Shown here: positions 44,036 to 53,247 of the stretch, one piece after another
Layout of the letters: the number at the start of each line of letters is the position of its first letter
How positions within the stretch are numbered: position 1 is the stretch's first letter
NCBI GenBank assembly: GCA_964519015.1
Contig: CAZFHZ010000003.1
Span: forward strand, 1 to 64,000
Direction of reading: 5' to 3'
Length of the DNA stretch: 64,000 nt
DNA from: CAZFHZ01 sp964519015
GTDB lineage: Bacteria > Blakebacterota > Blakebacteria > Blakebacterales > CAYUVJ01
Program-made: the position numbers and the translations under genes
The notes under the pieces: model-generated
What the model was told of the DNA's origin: nothing
The model's input: only the letters and a program-made list of their open reading frames with translations
The model's database searches: none

Positions 44036-45049
44036 CTACCCCCTGTGGTGCTCCAGCTCGGGCTTCAGGTCACGGGTCATGAGTTCCCGGACCGCCTCGG
44101 CGGCGCTCTTGGCTTCGAACAGGACCTGGTACATCGCCTCCGTGATGGGCATTTCGATCCCGTGTTTCTGAGCCAGTTCGCGGGCGCTCTGGACCGTGTT
44201 CACCCCCTCGGCCACCATGACCATCCCCGCCAGGGTCTGTTCGAGGGTCTTCCCCCGGCCGATCTGCTCCCCCACATGGCGGTTGCGCGAATGCCGGCTG
44301 ATGCAGGTCGTGATGAGGTCCCCCATGCCCGAGAGCCCGGCGAAACTGCGGGGATCCGCACCCAGGTGAACGCCCAGTCGCGCGATCTCGGCCAGTCCCC
44401 GGGTGAGCAGGGCCCCCTTGGTGTTGTCCCCGAAGCCGAGACCGTCGAGCACACCGGAAGCGACCGCGATGACGTTCTTGAGCGAGCCGGCCAGTTCCAC
44501 CCCGACCTGGTCGGGATTGGTGTAGACCCGGAAGGTCTCGGTGGCGAAGGCCTGCTGCACCACCTCGGCCGCCGTCCGGTCGGGGCTGGCGGCCACCACC
44601 GCGGTGGGGATCCGGCGGCTGACCTCCTCGGCATGGCTCGGCCCGGAGAGGGTGACGGTATGCCCCCGGAAGCGATCGGGGAGTTCCTGTTCCAGGATCT
44701 GGCTGACCCGCAGGCCGCTCCCCCGCTCGATCCCCTTGGCGGCGTTGACCACCACCGGGGTGCCGTGCAGATGCGGGGCGGCACTGCGGGCGGTGGCACG
44801 CACATGCACGGTGGGGACCACGAAGAGCACCAGTTCCGGGTCGGCCAGGGCGGCGGCCATATCGTTGGTGATGGCGATCGATTCCGGGATCGGGATCCCG
44901 GGGAGCATCGGCACGTTCTCACGCCTGGTCAGGAGCTGTGCGACCGCTTCCGGGAAGTACTCCCACAGGCTCACGGCATGGTCTCGCCCGTCGAGGAGTA
45001 CCGCCAGAGCGGTACCCCAGGAACCTCCTCCCAGCACCGTGATCCTCAT
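44036..45049 (-). CDS. gpsA: Glycerol-3-phosphate dehydrogenase [NAD(P)+]
   Basis: A 337-residue enzyme reducing dihydroxyacetone phosphate to sn-glycerol 3-phosphate for phospholipid synthesis. The dinucleotide motif GGGSWGTALA is at 7-16; AAKGIERG and ELAGSLKNVIAVASGVLDG include the catalytic Lys region. The ATG overlaps the plsY stop (ATGA), which matches its product being the plsY substrate. Confidence 0.97.
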   Translation of the reverse strand: MRITVLGGGSWGTALAVLLDGRDHAVSLWEYFPEAVAQLLTRRENVPMLPGIPIPESIAITNDMAAALADPELVLFVVPTVHVRATARSAAPHLHGTPVVVNAAKGIERGSGLRVSQILEQELPDRFRGHTVTLSGPSHAEEVSRRIPTAVVAASPDRTAAEVVQQAFATETFRVYTNPDQVGVELAGSLKNVIAVASGVLDGLGFGDNTKGALLTRGLAEIARLGVHLGADPRSFAGLSGMGDLITTCISRHSRNRHVGEQIGRGKTLEQTLAGMVMVAEGVNTVQSARELAQKHGIEMPITEAMYQVLFEAKSAAEAVRELMTRDLKPELEHHRG

Positions 45050-45738
45050 CGCTCCCCCTCCATCCCGGCGCCCTTGTCCCCTCCCCCGTCCCCCGCCCGT
45101 TCCAGACTCCCGCCCCGGCCCAACCGGGGTTCCACCCCCTTAAGCAGCCGCCCGATGTTGGTGCGGTGGGTGTAGAAGATGAAGAGGGCGATGACCGAGG
45201 TGAAGAGCACCAGCTCGATCGAAGTGCTCCCATCGGGCCGGGTCTGCCAGAGCCAGCTCACCAGTGGGAGGGTCAGAGCGGCGGCCAGACTCGCCACGCT
45301 CATGATCCGGACCGTCAGCAGAAGCACGATCCAGACCATCAGGGCGATGGCCACCGCTTTGGGCGCCACCGCGGCCAGCGCTCCGATCGTGGTGCCGACC
45401 CCCTTCCCTCCGTGGAAGCCGGCGAAGACCGTCCAGACGTGCCCTACCACCGCAGCCCCCCCGGCCAGCAGCTGGAGCAGCAGGGGGGAGAGGGGCGCCG
45501 GCGGTCCGAGTCCGATCCGGGTAGCCAGCAGGACGGCTCCCAGCCCCTTGCCCACGTCCACCAGGACGACGATCACCGCGGGGCCGAGTCCGAGGACCCG
45601 GTAGACGTTGGTCGCCCCGGCGTTCCCCGACCCGTGACGGCGGATGTCGATCCCCGCCTTGAGGCGTCCCACGATGATCGCGGTCGGGATGGATCCGAGC
45701 AGATAAGAGAGCAGCAGTACGGCCAGCAGCGTTGTCAC
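45046..45738 (-). CDS. plsY: Acyl-phosphate glycerol-3-phosphate acyltransferase PlsY
   Basis: A 230-residue membrane enzyme that makes lysophosphatidate. Family motifs are visible: SYLLGSIPTA, RRHGSGNAGATNVYR, and FAGFHGGKGVGTTIG. About five or six membrane segments. GTG start at 45738. The C-terminal 25 residues form a Gly-rich hydrophilic tail. Operon with gpsA and downstream of der. Confidence 0.96.
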   Translation of the reverse strand: MTTLLAVLLLSYLLGSIPTAIIVGRLKAGIDIRRHGSGNAGATNVYRVLGLGPAVIVVLVDVGKGLGAVLLATRIGLGPPAPLSPLLLQLLAGGAAVVGHVWTVFAGFHGGKGVGTTIGALAAVAPKAVAIALMVWIVLLLTVRIMSVASLAAALTLPLVSWLWQTRPDGSTSIELVLFTSVIALFIFYTHRTNIGRLLKGVEPRLGRGGSLERAGDGGGDKGAGMEGER

Positions 45739-45808
45739 AATCGCAGGCCTCGCGACAGGGAGGAACGATCGATCGGCGGCCGGATGTTAGGTCCGTGGAC
45801 CCGGGCTG

Positions 45809-47236
45809 TCAAGACCGCCCGCGGAAACGCAAACGAAGGGGGGTCCCCTTGAAGCTAAACTGTTCTCGGATACGACGTTCGAGGAACCGCTTGAAGTTCG
45901 GCTTGACCTTCTCCGGAGCGTTCACAAAGAAGAGGAAGGTCGGGGGTTCGATACCGGCCTGGACCCCATAGTAGATCCGGGCCTCGCCGAGCGCCGGCGT
46001 GATCGCCTCCTGCCCGTGGACCACACCATCCATGAAGGTGTTGAAGACGGAGGTGGTGACCCGGCGACGTCGTGCCTGGCCGGCCGCCACCGCCAGCTCG
46101 AGTGCCCGCACCACCCGCTGGCGGTTGGTCGCCGAGATGAAGACCACCGGGATGTAGGGAGCGAAGGGGATCTGGCGACGCAGCTCCTTCTCGTACGCCT
46201 CGGCGGTGCCGGTCTCCTTCTCGATCAGGTCCCACTTGTTGACGGTGACGACCGCCCCCTTCCCCCGCGCCAGGATCCGTTCCAGTATGCGTATGTCCTG
46301 GTCGCTGATACCGGACACCGCGTCGGTCAGCAGGAGCGCCACATCGCAGCGGTCGAGACTCTGGAGGGCCCGCAGGGCGCTGTAGTACTCCACGCTTTCC
46401 TTCACCCGGGTGCGCCGGCGCAGACCGGCCGTATCGATCAGTACCAGCGGCCGCCCCGCCAGATCGACCTCGATGTCGGAGGAATCCCGGGTGGTGCCCG
46501 ACTCCGGGCTGGTGATCACCCGCTCCCGCCCGACCACCGCGTTCACGAAGGAGGATTTCCCGACGTTGGGTCGCCCGAGCACGGCGATCAGCAGCGGCGG
46601 TCCTTCGGCCTCCCCGGGACTCGCTTCCGCATGACCGGCGGTCCGAACCCGGGCCGCGCGGCGAGCGGTCTCGTCGAGCGCCGCCCGGGCCACCTGTTCC
46701 TGGAGGGCGAGGGCCTCACCCGCCTCCCGATCCGGAGCGGGGAGCGCTTCCATCAGGGCATCGAGCAGGTCTCCGCTGCCGCGTCCCGACATGGCCGAGA
46801 CCGCCAGGGGCATGCCCAGGCCGAGGGCGTGGAACTCGTGGATGTCCAGGACCTGGCCGGCGTCATCCACCTTGTTCACGGCCAGCACCACCGGACGGTG
46901 GGATCGGCGCAGGAGGTGGGCGACCGCCTGGTCGAGGGTGGTCAGTCCGGCCGTCACCTCGACCACGAAGAGCACGACGGCGGCTTCCTCGACCGCCACC
47001 ATGGCCTGTGCCCGGACCGCGCTCTCCATCGGGTCTTCCGAGCCGGGGACCAGCCCGCCCGTGTCGACCAGCCGGAACCGGACCCCCGACCACTCGGTGT
47101 GGGCGTAGACGCGGTCGCGGGTCACGCCGGGCATATCGTCGACCACCGCCTGACGCCGTCGGACGAGGCGGTTGAAGAGAGTCGACTTGCCGACGTTGGG
47201 CCGGCCGACGATGGCGATCAGGGGGGGGAGAGTCAT
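45809..47236 (-). CDS. der: Ribosome biogenesis GTPase Der (EngA)
   Basis: A 475-residue GTPase with two G domains: P-loops GRPNVGKST (11-19) and GRPNVGKSS (221-229), with G3 DTGGL and DTAGL, and G4 NKVD and NKWD, plus a C-terminal KH-like domain. It acts in 50S subunit maturation. ATG 47236 overlaps the stop of the DUF512 gene (ATGA), an arrangement common in several phyla. Confidence 0.97.
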   Translation of the reverse strand: MTLPPLIAIVGRPNVGKSTLFNRLVRRRQAVVDDMPGVTRDRVYAHTEWSGVRFRLVDTGGLVPGSEDPMESAVRAQAMVAVEEAAVVLFVVEVTAGLTTLDQAVAHLLRRSHRPVVLAVNKVDDAGQVLDIHEFHALGLGMPLAVSAMSGRGSGDLLDALMEALPAPDREAGEALALQEQVARAALDETARRAARVRTAGHAEASPGEAEGPPLLIAVLGRPNVGKSSFVNAVVGRERVITSPESGTTRDSSDIEVDLAGRPLVLIDTAGLRRRTRVKESVEYYSALRALQSLDRCDVALLLTDAVSGISDQDIRILERILARGKGAVVTVNKWDLIEKETGTAEAYEKELRRQIPFAPYIPVVFISATNRQRVVRALELAVAAGQARRRRVTTSVFNTFMDGVVHGQEAITPALGEARIYYGVQAGIEPPTFLFFVNAPEKVKPNFKRFLERRIREQFSFKGTPLRLRFRGRS

Positions 47237-48567
47237 GACGGAGTCGAAGTCGCCCGGGCAGCCGCGATCAGGTCGGCGGCCAGGTCGTAGCTTCCCCGGC
47301 GGGTCGGACAGGGGCGGGCGGCGGCGAAGGCCTCCAGGGTAACATCGTCCAGGAAGAGCCCCTCCTCGTTGGTACAGTTACCGGGCAGGAGCAGCAGGTC
47401 GACCCCGGTCAGGTCGATGCCTTCCAGCGCCTGCTCGAGGCAGCGACTGGTCAACAGACCGGCCGTGGTGATGGCCGGACCGAAGAAGGTGTTGGTCACC
47501 GTGAGCAGGCGCAGTTCCAGGCCGGGTAATCCCTCCAGATCGGAGAGCAGGTGCCGGCGGAAGAGCTCGGCCCCCATCACCCCGGTCGCGGACACCACGC
47601 GCAACGGCCGGCGGCTGGCCGCCGCCCGCCGGGCGAGTGCCCGCTGGAGTTCCCCCTGCCCCCGGGCAAAATCGGTCACGAAGGAGGCCGCCATACCCAC
47701 CCCGTTCTCCAACTGGTCTAGCTCCTCGTACCAGTCCAGCCCGGGCAGAGGGAGGCCGGAAGCGAGGAAGAACTCGTCGGCCGGGAAGACCAGGCCGGTC
47801 CCCAGTCGTTGCTGGAAGCGGGCGCGCCAGCGCTCGCAGGCCGCTACCACCCCGCGCATCTCCTCACCGGTGAGCCCGCGCAGATGGGTCAGCCCCCGGC
47901 GATGGGCGGTCAGTCCGACCGGCACCAGGGCCACCGTGCGCACCCCGGGATGTCGCCCGGCCAGGTCGTGGACCGTCTTCTCCAGCTGGTCACCATCGTT
48001 CCAGCCGGGGACCACCACCACCTGGGTATGGACCTGGATACCGGCATCGAGCAACCGCTGCAGCCGTTCCAGGATCTCCCCGGAGTGTCGGCCGCGCAGC
48101 ATCCGGCGGCGCAGTTCGGGGTCGGTGGCGTGCACCGACACGTACATCGGGCTCAACCGTTGTTCCATGATCCGACGGAAGTCGTTCTCGCTCAGGTTGT
48201 CGAGGGTGATGTAGTTGCCGTGCAGGAAGGAGAGGCGGAAGTCCTCGTCCTGCACCATCAGCGAGGCCCGCACGCCGTCGGGGTTCTGGTGGACGAAACA
48301 GAAGACACAGTCATCACCACACCAGCGGGTCTCCAGGGGGTCGAAATCGAGTCCCAGATCCTCCCGGTAGCCCTTGGTCAGCCGGTGCTCGGTGATCTCT
48401 TCCGCCCGCTGCACGCGCACCACCGGATCCTCCTCCGCCCCGTGGAAGAGCAGGTCGAGGTGGTCGCGCACCGGTTGGTTGTTGATGGCCAGCAGACGAT
48501 CCCCGGCCTGGATCCCGGCCCGGTCGGCCGGGCTCTCCGGCCGGATCCCCCGAACGGTCAGGCTCAT
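47233..48567 (-). CDS. PDZ and radical-SAM-like protein with DUF512
   Basis: A 444-residue protein. An N-terminal PDZ-like part (GIRPESPADRAGIQAGDRLL) is followed by a CxxxCxxC motif, Cys83/87/90 in WCGDDCVFCF, the cluster signature of radical SAM enzymes, and then DUF512. The family often sits next to der, as here. The reaction is unknown. AGAGG lies upstream of the ATG. It follows tRNA-Gly on the same strand. Confidence 0.85.
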   Translation of the reverse strand: MSLTVRGIRPESPADRAGIQAGDRLLAINNQPVRDHLDLLFHGAEEDPVVRVQRAEEITEHRLTKGYREDLGLDFDPLETRWCGDDCVFCFVHQNPDGVRASLMVQDEDFRLSFLHGNYITLDNLSENDFRRIMEQRLSPMYVSVHATDPELRRRMLRGRHSGEILERLQRLLDAGIQVHTQVVVVPGWNDGDQLEKTVHDLAGRHPGVRTVALVPVGLTAHRRGLTHLRGLTGEEMRGVVAACERWRARFQQRLGTGLVFPADEFFLASGLPLPGLDWYEELDQLENGVGMAASFVTDFARGQGELQRALARRAAASRRPLRVVSATGVMGAELFRRHLLSDLEGLPGLELRLLTVTNTFFGPAITTAGLLTSRCLEQALEGIDLTGVDLLLLPGNCTNEEGLFLDDVTLEAFAAARPCPTRRGSYDLAADLIAAARATSTPS

Positions 48568-48606
48568 GGGACGGCCTCTTCGATCCCCGGCACCGCCGGG
48601 ACGGGA

Positions 48607-48639
48607 ACGGCCAAGGGGCGCCGGGCACCCTTTGGCCGT
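48607..48639. terminator. Hairpin between tRNA-Gly and DUF512 gene
   Basis: A 12-position stem (ACGGCCAAGGGG paired with CCCTTTGGCCGT, one mismatch) at 48607-48618 and 48628-48639, 10 bases after the tRNA 3' end. No T-tract, so termination is probable only. Confidence 0.45.
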
Positions 48640-48648
48640 CGGGTGGGA

Positions 48649-48724
48649 TGGAGCGGGCGACCGGGCTCGAACCGGCGACCTGCAGCTTGGGAAGCTGCTA
48701 CTCTACCAACTGAGTTACGCCCGC
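48649..48724 (-). tRNA. tRNA-Gly (anticodon CCC)
   Basis: A 76-base cloverleaf with encoded CCA. Acceptor stem GCGGGCG / CGCCCGC, D arm AACTCAGTTGGTAGAGT, anticodon stem GCAGC / GCTGC enclosing TTCCCAA, so anticodon CCC. It reads GGG codons. Confidence 0.97.
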
Positions 48725-48739
48725 TTCAGAGCGTCTCAA

Positions 48740-48769
48740 AATATGCGGGGGCGCCCCGGACGGTGTCAA
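48740..48769 (-). promoter_or_regulatory. Promoter of tRNA-Gly
   Basis: TTGACA (48769-48764), an 18-base spacer and CATATT (48745-48740), about 16 bases before the tRNA 5' end, as expected for a stable-RNA promoter. Confidence 0.6.
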
Positions 48770-48816
48770 CCCCCGCTACGGGCGGAAAGGGGCGGCCCGG
48801 CGACGTGATCCGATCC

Positions 48817-48985
48817 GGGGGGGGGGGGGGGGGGCAAAAAAAAACCCCCGGGGGGGGGGGTAAAACCAGGTTGGGGGGGGGGACCCCCGCCCCCCCCCCC
48901 CCCCCGCGGGGGCCCCGGCCCCGCCCGCCGCCGCGCCCCCCGGCGGGGGGGGGGCGGCCGCCTTGACACTCCCCCGGGGGGGTCG
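48817..48985. other. Homopolymer-rich low-complexity stretch
   Basis: Runs of 18 G, 9 A, 11 G, about 10 G and more than 15 C follow each other almost without other sequence, unlike any other part of the window. No gene is present between 48725 and 49049. Slippage during sequencing or polishing is a likely cause, so lengths here should not be trusted. Confidence 0.85.
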
Positions 48986-48991
48986 GATACT
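48963..48991 (+). promoter_or_regulatory. Promoter of the exported hypothetical gene
   Basis: TTGACA (48963-48968), a 17-base spacer and GATACT (48986-48991) lie 59 bases before the start of the gene at 49050. The spacer includes C and G runs whose length could be misread. Confidence 0.55.
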
Positions 48992-49049
48992 CCCTGGTGA
49001 GGGGGAGCTCCACCGGCCCCCTGACCCACCCCCGCCGGGGAGCCTGAGC

Positions 49050-49604
49050 ATGGACCGGAATCTGCGCCTGAGCGGCTCATCGCTCCTGCTGCTGGGCGTA
49101 CTGCTGGTGGCTCCCGCCCCGGTCCGGGCCCAGCGGGACGTCCGAGAGATCTCCCGTGATCATTCCACGACCATGAACGCGGGCGATCTCAACATCACCT
49201 TCATCTACCTCCACCGGGACAGCACCGAAGTAGCCCAGCTCGTGCTCACCACCGAGGAGTATCAGCGCTACGACCGGGAGCGCCGGCTCCTCCCCAAGAA
49301 GGGTTCCCTGCTGGCGGTTCGGATCAGGGCCTACCGCGACACCCGCTTCGACCCCACCCAGATCGTGCTCACCCAGCGGGAGGCCACCCAGATGGTGGGC
49401 TTCCAGGACGTGGTGGACGTGCAGGGGATGTTCACCAGCACGATCCGCCGGGGAGACACCGCTTCCGGTTTCATCAAGGTGAAGGAGCAGATCGACTTCC
49501 GCCGCTCCGTCACGCTGCGCTACGAGATGACGCGGAACGAGTTCCTGCTGCCGCTCAAATGGCGGCAGAAGTACTTCCAGTTCCTCGACGCACCGGGGCG
49601 CTGA
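49050..49604 (+). CDS. Exported hypothetical protein
   Basis: A 184-residue protein with a signal peptide (cleavage near APVRA before QRDV). The mature part is beta-rich with alternating charged residues (EVAQLVLTTEEYQRYDRERR). No family recognised. Start ATG 49050 has GGGGAG 8 bases upstream; the longer frame upstream runs through the homopolymer region and is discarded. It converges with miaA. Confidence 0.65.
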   Translation: MDRNLRLSGSSLLLLGVLLVAPAPVRAQRDVREISRDHSTTMNAGDLNITFIYLHRDSTEVAQLVLTTEEYQRYDRERRLLPKKGSLLAVRIRAYRDTRFDPTQIVLTQREATQMVGFQDVVDVQGMFTSTIRRGDTASGFIKVKEQIDFRRSVTLRYEMTRNEFLLPLKWRQKYFQFLDAPGR

Positions 49605-49629
49605 ACCGCCGACCCACCCCCCACCCCGC

Positions 49630-50595
49630 TCAGGAGTCCAGGAAACGCTCCCAGGCCCGCAGCACGGCCGCCGCGGTTTCGGTCGGTCCGTCCCCCGCTC
49701 GCAGCTTCAGCCGGACCACGTCCGGCAGGGGACGGAACCAGGTGAGCTGACGCTTGGCGAAGTTGCGGTGCTCCCGGCGGATCTCACGCCGGGCCTCATC
49801 GAGCGTGATCTCCCCGGCCAGCACGTCGAAGAGCCGGGCGTAGCCCAGTCCGGTCAAGCCCGGGACCCCAGGGGACACCCCCGCCTGCCTCAAGACCCGG
49901 GCCTCCTCCAGCCAGCCGGCTTCCAGCAGGCCGTCCACCCGCTCCTCGATCCGCCGGTAGAGGTCGCCCCGCTCGCGCTCGAGCACGATCCGGCACCAGC
50001 GGGCTTCGATCGGAGCGGGGGAGGTGCCTCCGGCCTGCAGGGAGGAGAGGGGGATCCCGTGTACTTCCAGCACCTCCAGGCCCCGCAGGATGCGCTGCGT
50101 GTCGGTGGCGGGGACCGACCCGGCCCAATCGGGGTCACGCGCGGCCAGCTCGGCCCGCAGGGCGGCGATACCTTCCTCCCGCAGCCGCTGCTGCAGTCCG
50201 GCGCGCACCCGGCGGCGCCGCCGGGGGTCGCTCGCCGGTTCAAGGAAGAGCCCTTCGGTGAGCGCCTTGAGGTAGAGCCCGCTCCCTCCCACCACCATCG
50301 GCTGCCGTCCTCGCCCCCGGATGGCCTCGATCAACGCTCCCGCCCGGAAGGCGAAGGCACCGGCCGACCAGGGCTCCTCCACCTCGAGTACTCCGACCAG
50401 ATGATGGGGGATCCTGGCCAGGAGGGCCGGCGGGGGGGCGGCGGTGCCGATGGCCAGGCCCCGATAGACCTGCCGCGAGTCGGCCGAGACGATCTCGCCG
50501 TCCAGGCGCTCGGCCACGAGCACGGCCGCCTCACTCTTGCCGACCCCGGTGGGGCCGGTGATCAGGAGTACCGCGGGGGGAGCGTGGCCGGCCAC
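49630..50595 (-). CDS. miaA: tRNA dimethylallyltransferase
   Basis: A 321-residue enzyme adding a dimethylallyl group to A37 of tRNAs reading UNN codons. The P-loop GPTGVGKSEAA is at 14-24, SADSRQVYRG follows, and GGSGLYLKAL and RREHRNFAKRQLTWFR are family motifs. GTG start 50595, 8 bases after the mutL stop, with TGAGG as SD. The mutL-miaA order is common. Confidence 0.96.
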   Translation of the reverse strand: MAGHAPPAVLLITGPTGVGKSEAAVLVAERLDGEIVSADSRQVYRGLAIGTAAPPPALLARIPHHLVGVLEVEEPWSAGAFAFRAGALIEAIRGRGRQPMVVGGSGLYLKALTEGLFLEPASDPRRRRRVRAGLQQRLREEGIAALRAELAARDPDWAGSVPATDTQRILRGLEVLEVHGIPLSSLQAGGTSPAPIEARWCRIVLERERGDLYRRIEERVDGLLEAGWLEEARVLRQAGVSPGVPGLTGLGYARLFDVLAGEITLDEARREIRREHRNFAKRQLTWFRPLPDVVRLKLRAGDGPTETAAAVLRAWERFLDS

Positions 50596-50603
50596 GGACG
50601 GCC

Positions 50604-52403
50604 TCAGCGCCCGAAACGCCGGTCGAGTTCGTCGAGGGTCAGCACGAAGTGGGTGGGCCGCCCGTGGGGACAGACCTGCGGCCGTTCGCAGGCGAAGAGC
50701 CGGTCCACCAGGGCGCGCCGTTCGTCCGGGTCGAGCCGGTCCCCGAAACGGACCGCGGCGTGGCAGGCCAGGCTGGCGGCGATCTTCTCCTGGACCCCGC
50801 TTCCCTGCGAACCACGTTCGAGCAGATCGTCGAGCAGGGCCAGCAGGACCTCCTCCTCGCGCCCGGCCCGCTCCACCTCAGGGGGGACCGCTTCGATGGA
50901 GAGGGTGTTGCCGCCGAAGGGACGCACCGTGAAGCCCACCCGCTCCAGCAGCGGCCCCAGCTCATCCACCAGGGCGTACTGCTCCCCGCTCACGTCGAGC
51001 ACGTGGGGGAAGAGGAGTTGCTGGCAGGATGCGGGAGTGCCGGTCAACCGGGCCAGCACCTCCTCGAACAGGATCCGCTCGTGCGCCGCATGCTGGTCGA
51101 GCACCAGCAGCCCCCCTTTGATCGGGGCGAGCAGATAGCGGCCGTGCACCTGCCAGATGACCGGCTCCAGGGGCACTTCGGCGCCCTCCCCGGCGACCGC
51201 GCCTCCCGGAGATGAGCCCTCCTCCCCCTCGGTCCCGAGGTAGGGGGCGAAGAGTTCCAGTGCGGCCTGCCGGGCCTGCTCCCCATCCTTCCCGAAGAGC
51301 GGGTCGTACCGCCAGGGATGGCCCTCGAGGACGCCGCTTCCTGCTCCCGGTCCGCCTCTTCCCTCCGGCCGGCGGTAGTCCCCGGCCGGAGCCAGCCGCA
51401 GCGGACGGGCGCCCAGTTCCCGGCTGAGGGCATCCCGCACCGAACCCAGGAGGAAGTCCCGCACGCCCGACTCGTCGCTGAAACGGACCTCCCGCTTGGC
51501 CGGATGAACGTTCACATCCACCTGTCCGGCCCCCAGCTCCAGGAAGAGACAGGCGAAGGGATAGTGGCCGGCGGGGAGCAACTCGCCGTAGCCGGTATAG
51601 AGCGCGTAGGAGAGACCGCGGTGGGCGATCGGACGCCCGTGTACGAAGAGATGGACCCCCTGCGAGGTGCGCCGGGCCGCCGTTGGGGCCCCCAGCAGGC
51701 CGTGCAGACGCCGGCCGCCCGAGGCGGCCGCCAGGGTGACCGCACCTTCCAGGGTGCGCCGGCCGAAGAGGGCCTGCGCGCGTTCCTTCAGCCCCTGCCC
51801 CGGCGGCAGGTCGAAGACCTCCCGCCCCTCGTGCTCCAGCCGGAAGCCGGTCTCCAGGCAGGCCAGCGCAGACTCGGAGACACTGCCGAGGACGTGACGG
51901 TATTCGGTCTGCGGGGCGCGCAGGAACTTGCGACGGGCGGGCACGTTGGCGAAGAGGTGCTCGACGCGGACCGTGGTCCCCCGCACCCGGGCCAGCGGCT
52001 CCTCCCCCCGGGGGAGCCCCCCCTCCACGATGAGCCGCACGCCCGGGCCCTCCCCCTCCCCCGTCTCCAGGACCAGGCGGCTGACGGCGGCGATACTGGG
52101 CAGGGCCTCCCCTCGGAAACCGAAGGTGTCCAGGGTCTCCAGGTCGCTCTCGCTGGCGATCTTGCTGGTGGCGTGGCGACGGAGGGCCAGGCGGGCTTCT
52201 TCGGGGCTCATCCCGCTGCCGTCGTCGGTCACCTCGATCCGGTCGCGACCCCCCGCGGCCAGCCGGACCTCCACCCGGTGCGCGCCGGCATCCAGGGCGT
52301 TCTCGATCAGTTCCTTCACCACCGAGGAGGGCCGCTCGACCACCTCGCCGGCGGCGATCTTATCCACGACCGGGTCGGGGAGGATGTGGATCCGCACGTT
52401 CAT
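50604..52403 (-). CDS. mutL: DNA mismatch repair protein MutL
   Basis: A 599-residue mismatch-repair protein. The GHKL ATPase part has ELIENALDAG, DDGSGM and GFRGEAL. The C-terminal part carries the endonuclease motif DQHAAHERILFEE starting at Asp436, plus ACHAAVRFGD and CPHGRP, so this is the nicking type of MutL found in bacteria without MutH. ATG 52403 is one base after the prenyltransferase stop. Confidence 0.97.
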   Translation of the reverse strand: MNVRIHILPDPVVDKIAAGEVVERPSSVVKELIENALDAGAHRVEVRLAAGGRDRIEVTDDGSGMSPEEARLALRRHATSKIASESDLETLDTFGFRGEALPSIAAVSRLVLETGEGEGPGVRLIVEGGLPRGEEPLARVRGTTVRVEHLFANVPARRKFLRAPQTEYRHVLGSVSESALACLETGFRLEHEGREVFDLPPGQGLKERAQALFGRRTLEGAVTLAAASGGRRLHGLLGAPTAARRTSQGVHLFVHGRPIAHRGLSYALYTGYGELLPAGHYPFACLFLELGAGQVDVNVHPAKREVRFSDESGVRDFLLGSVRDALSRELGARPLRLAPAGDYRRPEGRGGPGAGSGVLEGHPWRYDPLFGKDGEQARQAALELFAPYLGTEGEEGSSPGGAVAGEGAEVPLEPVIWQVHGRYLLAPIKGGLLVLDQHAAHERILFEEVLARLTGTPASCQQLLFPHVLDVSGEQYALVDELGPLLERVGFTVRPFGGNTLSIEAVPPEVERAGREEEVLLALLDDLLERGSQGSGVQEKIAASLACHAAVRFGDRLDPDERRALVDRLFACERPQVCPHGRPTHFVLTLDELDRRFGR

Positions 52404-52404
52404 C

Positions 52405-53247
52405 TCAGCCGATCAGCACAGCGGCCAGCCCGACCGGCATGTCCCATTTCAGGACCCGGGCCAGTTCTCCGTACTCGTCGTGGGTGAGCGTTCGGGTGAG
52501 CCGGATCAGGACGTAGAGCACCGGGACCCCCACCCCGGCCAGGGCGACCAGGGCGTAACCGAGCCCCAACCAACCCAACAGGTGGGGGAGCGGCAGCGCG
52601 ATCAGCAGCAGGACCAGGGTCAGCCGCACCGTCCGGCGGGCGGCCGTGGTACCGGCAGCGATCGGGAGGGTGCGTCGGCCGGCGGTGCGGTCGGCCGGTT
52701 CATCCTGCAGGTCCTTGACCACCTCCCGGGCCAGATGCATGAGGAAGGCCAGCCCCCCCGGGATCGCGCCGAAGAGACCCGTCCCGGCCGCCAGCCCCCC
52801 GAAGGGGAAGACCAGGCCGGAGACCACGGCCACGATCAGGTTCCCGACCAGCGGGATGCGCTTCCCCCAGAGGTCGTAGAAGACCACCCCGGCCACCGCC
52901 CCGAGGACGATCCAGCGGCAGACGGTGGGGAGCGGCCGGGCCGAAGCGAGCGCCCCGGCCAGCAGCAGCGCCCCCCAGAATCCCGCCAGGCCGGTCGGCA
53001 CCAGGCCGCGCGGCAGGGGGCGGTGCGGTTTGTTCACCCGGTCGATGGCCACATCGGTCACGTCGTTGAGCACATTGCCACCGGCCGTTACCAGACCCGC
53101 GGCCAGGGCCGCCCAGCCCAGGCTGTGGGGAGCGAGGATCGGCCGGGGTCCGACCAGGGCTCCGACCCCGGCCGAGAGGGCGGCCAGCAGGACGTTGCCC
53201 GGTCGGATCAGCTGCAGCAGGGCGGAGATGCGGACCGGACCCCTCAT
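52405..53247 (-). CDS. UbiA-family prenyltransferase
   Basis: A 280-residue membrane enzyme with about eight or nine helices. The two Asp-rich motifs are NDVTDVAIDRVNKPHRPLP (Asp62, 65, 69) and DLQDEPADRTAG (about 178-189). The pattern resembles the geranylgeranylglycerol-phosphate geranylgeranyltransferase-like branch rather than quinone UbiA, but the acceptor (quinone ring, sugar or lipid) cannot be assigned. ATG overlaps the upstream stop (ATGA). Confidence 0.85.
   Translation of the reverse strand: MRGPVRISALLQLIRPGNVLLAALSAGVGALVGPRPILAPHSLGWAALAAGLVTAGGNVLNDVTDVAIDRVNKPHRPLPRGLVPTGLAGFWGALLLAGALASARPLPTVCRWIVLGAVAGVVFYDLWGKRIPLVGNLIVAVVSGLVFPFGGLAAGTGLFGAIPGGLAFLMHLAREVVKDLQDEPADRTAGRRTLPIAAGTTAARRTVRLTLVLLLIALPLPHLLGWLGLGYALVALAGVGVPVLYVLIRLTRTLTHDEYGELARVLKWDMPVGLAAVLIG

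Noticed and set aside
48850..48985. G-quadruplex regulatory element
   Set aside because: The G runs could fold as such, but the block looks like a sequencing artefact, so no functional claim is justified.
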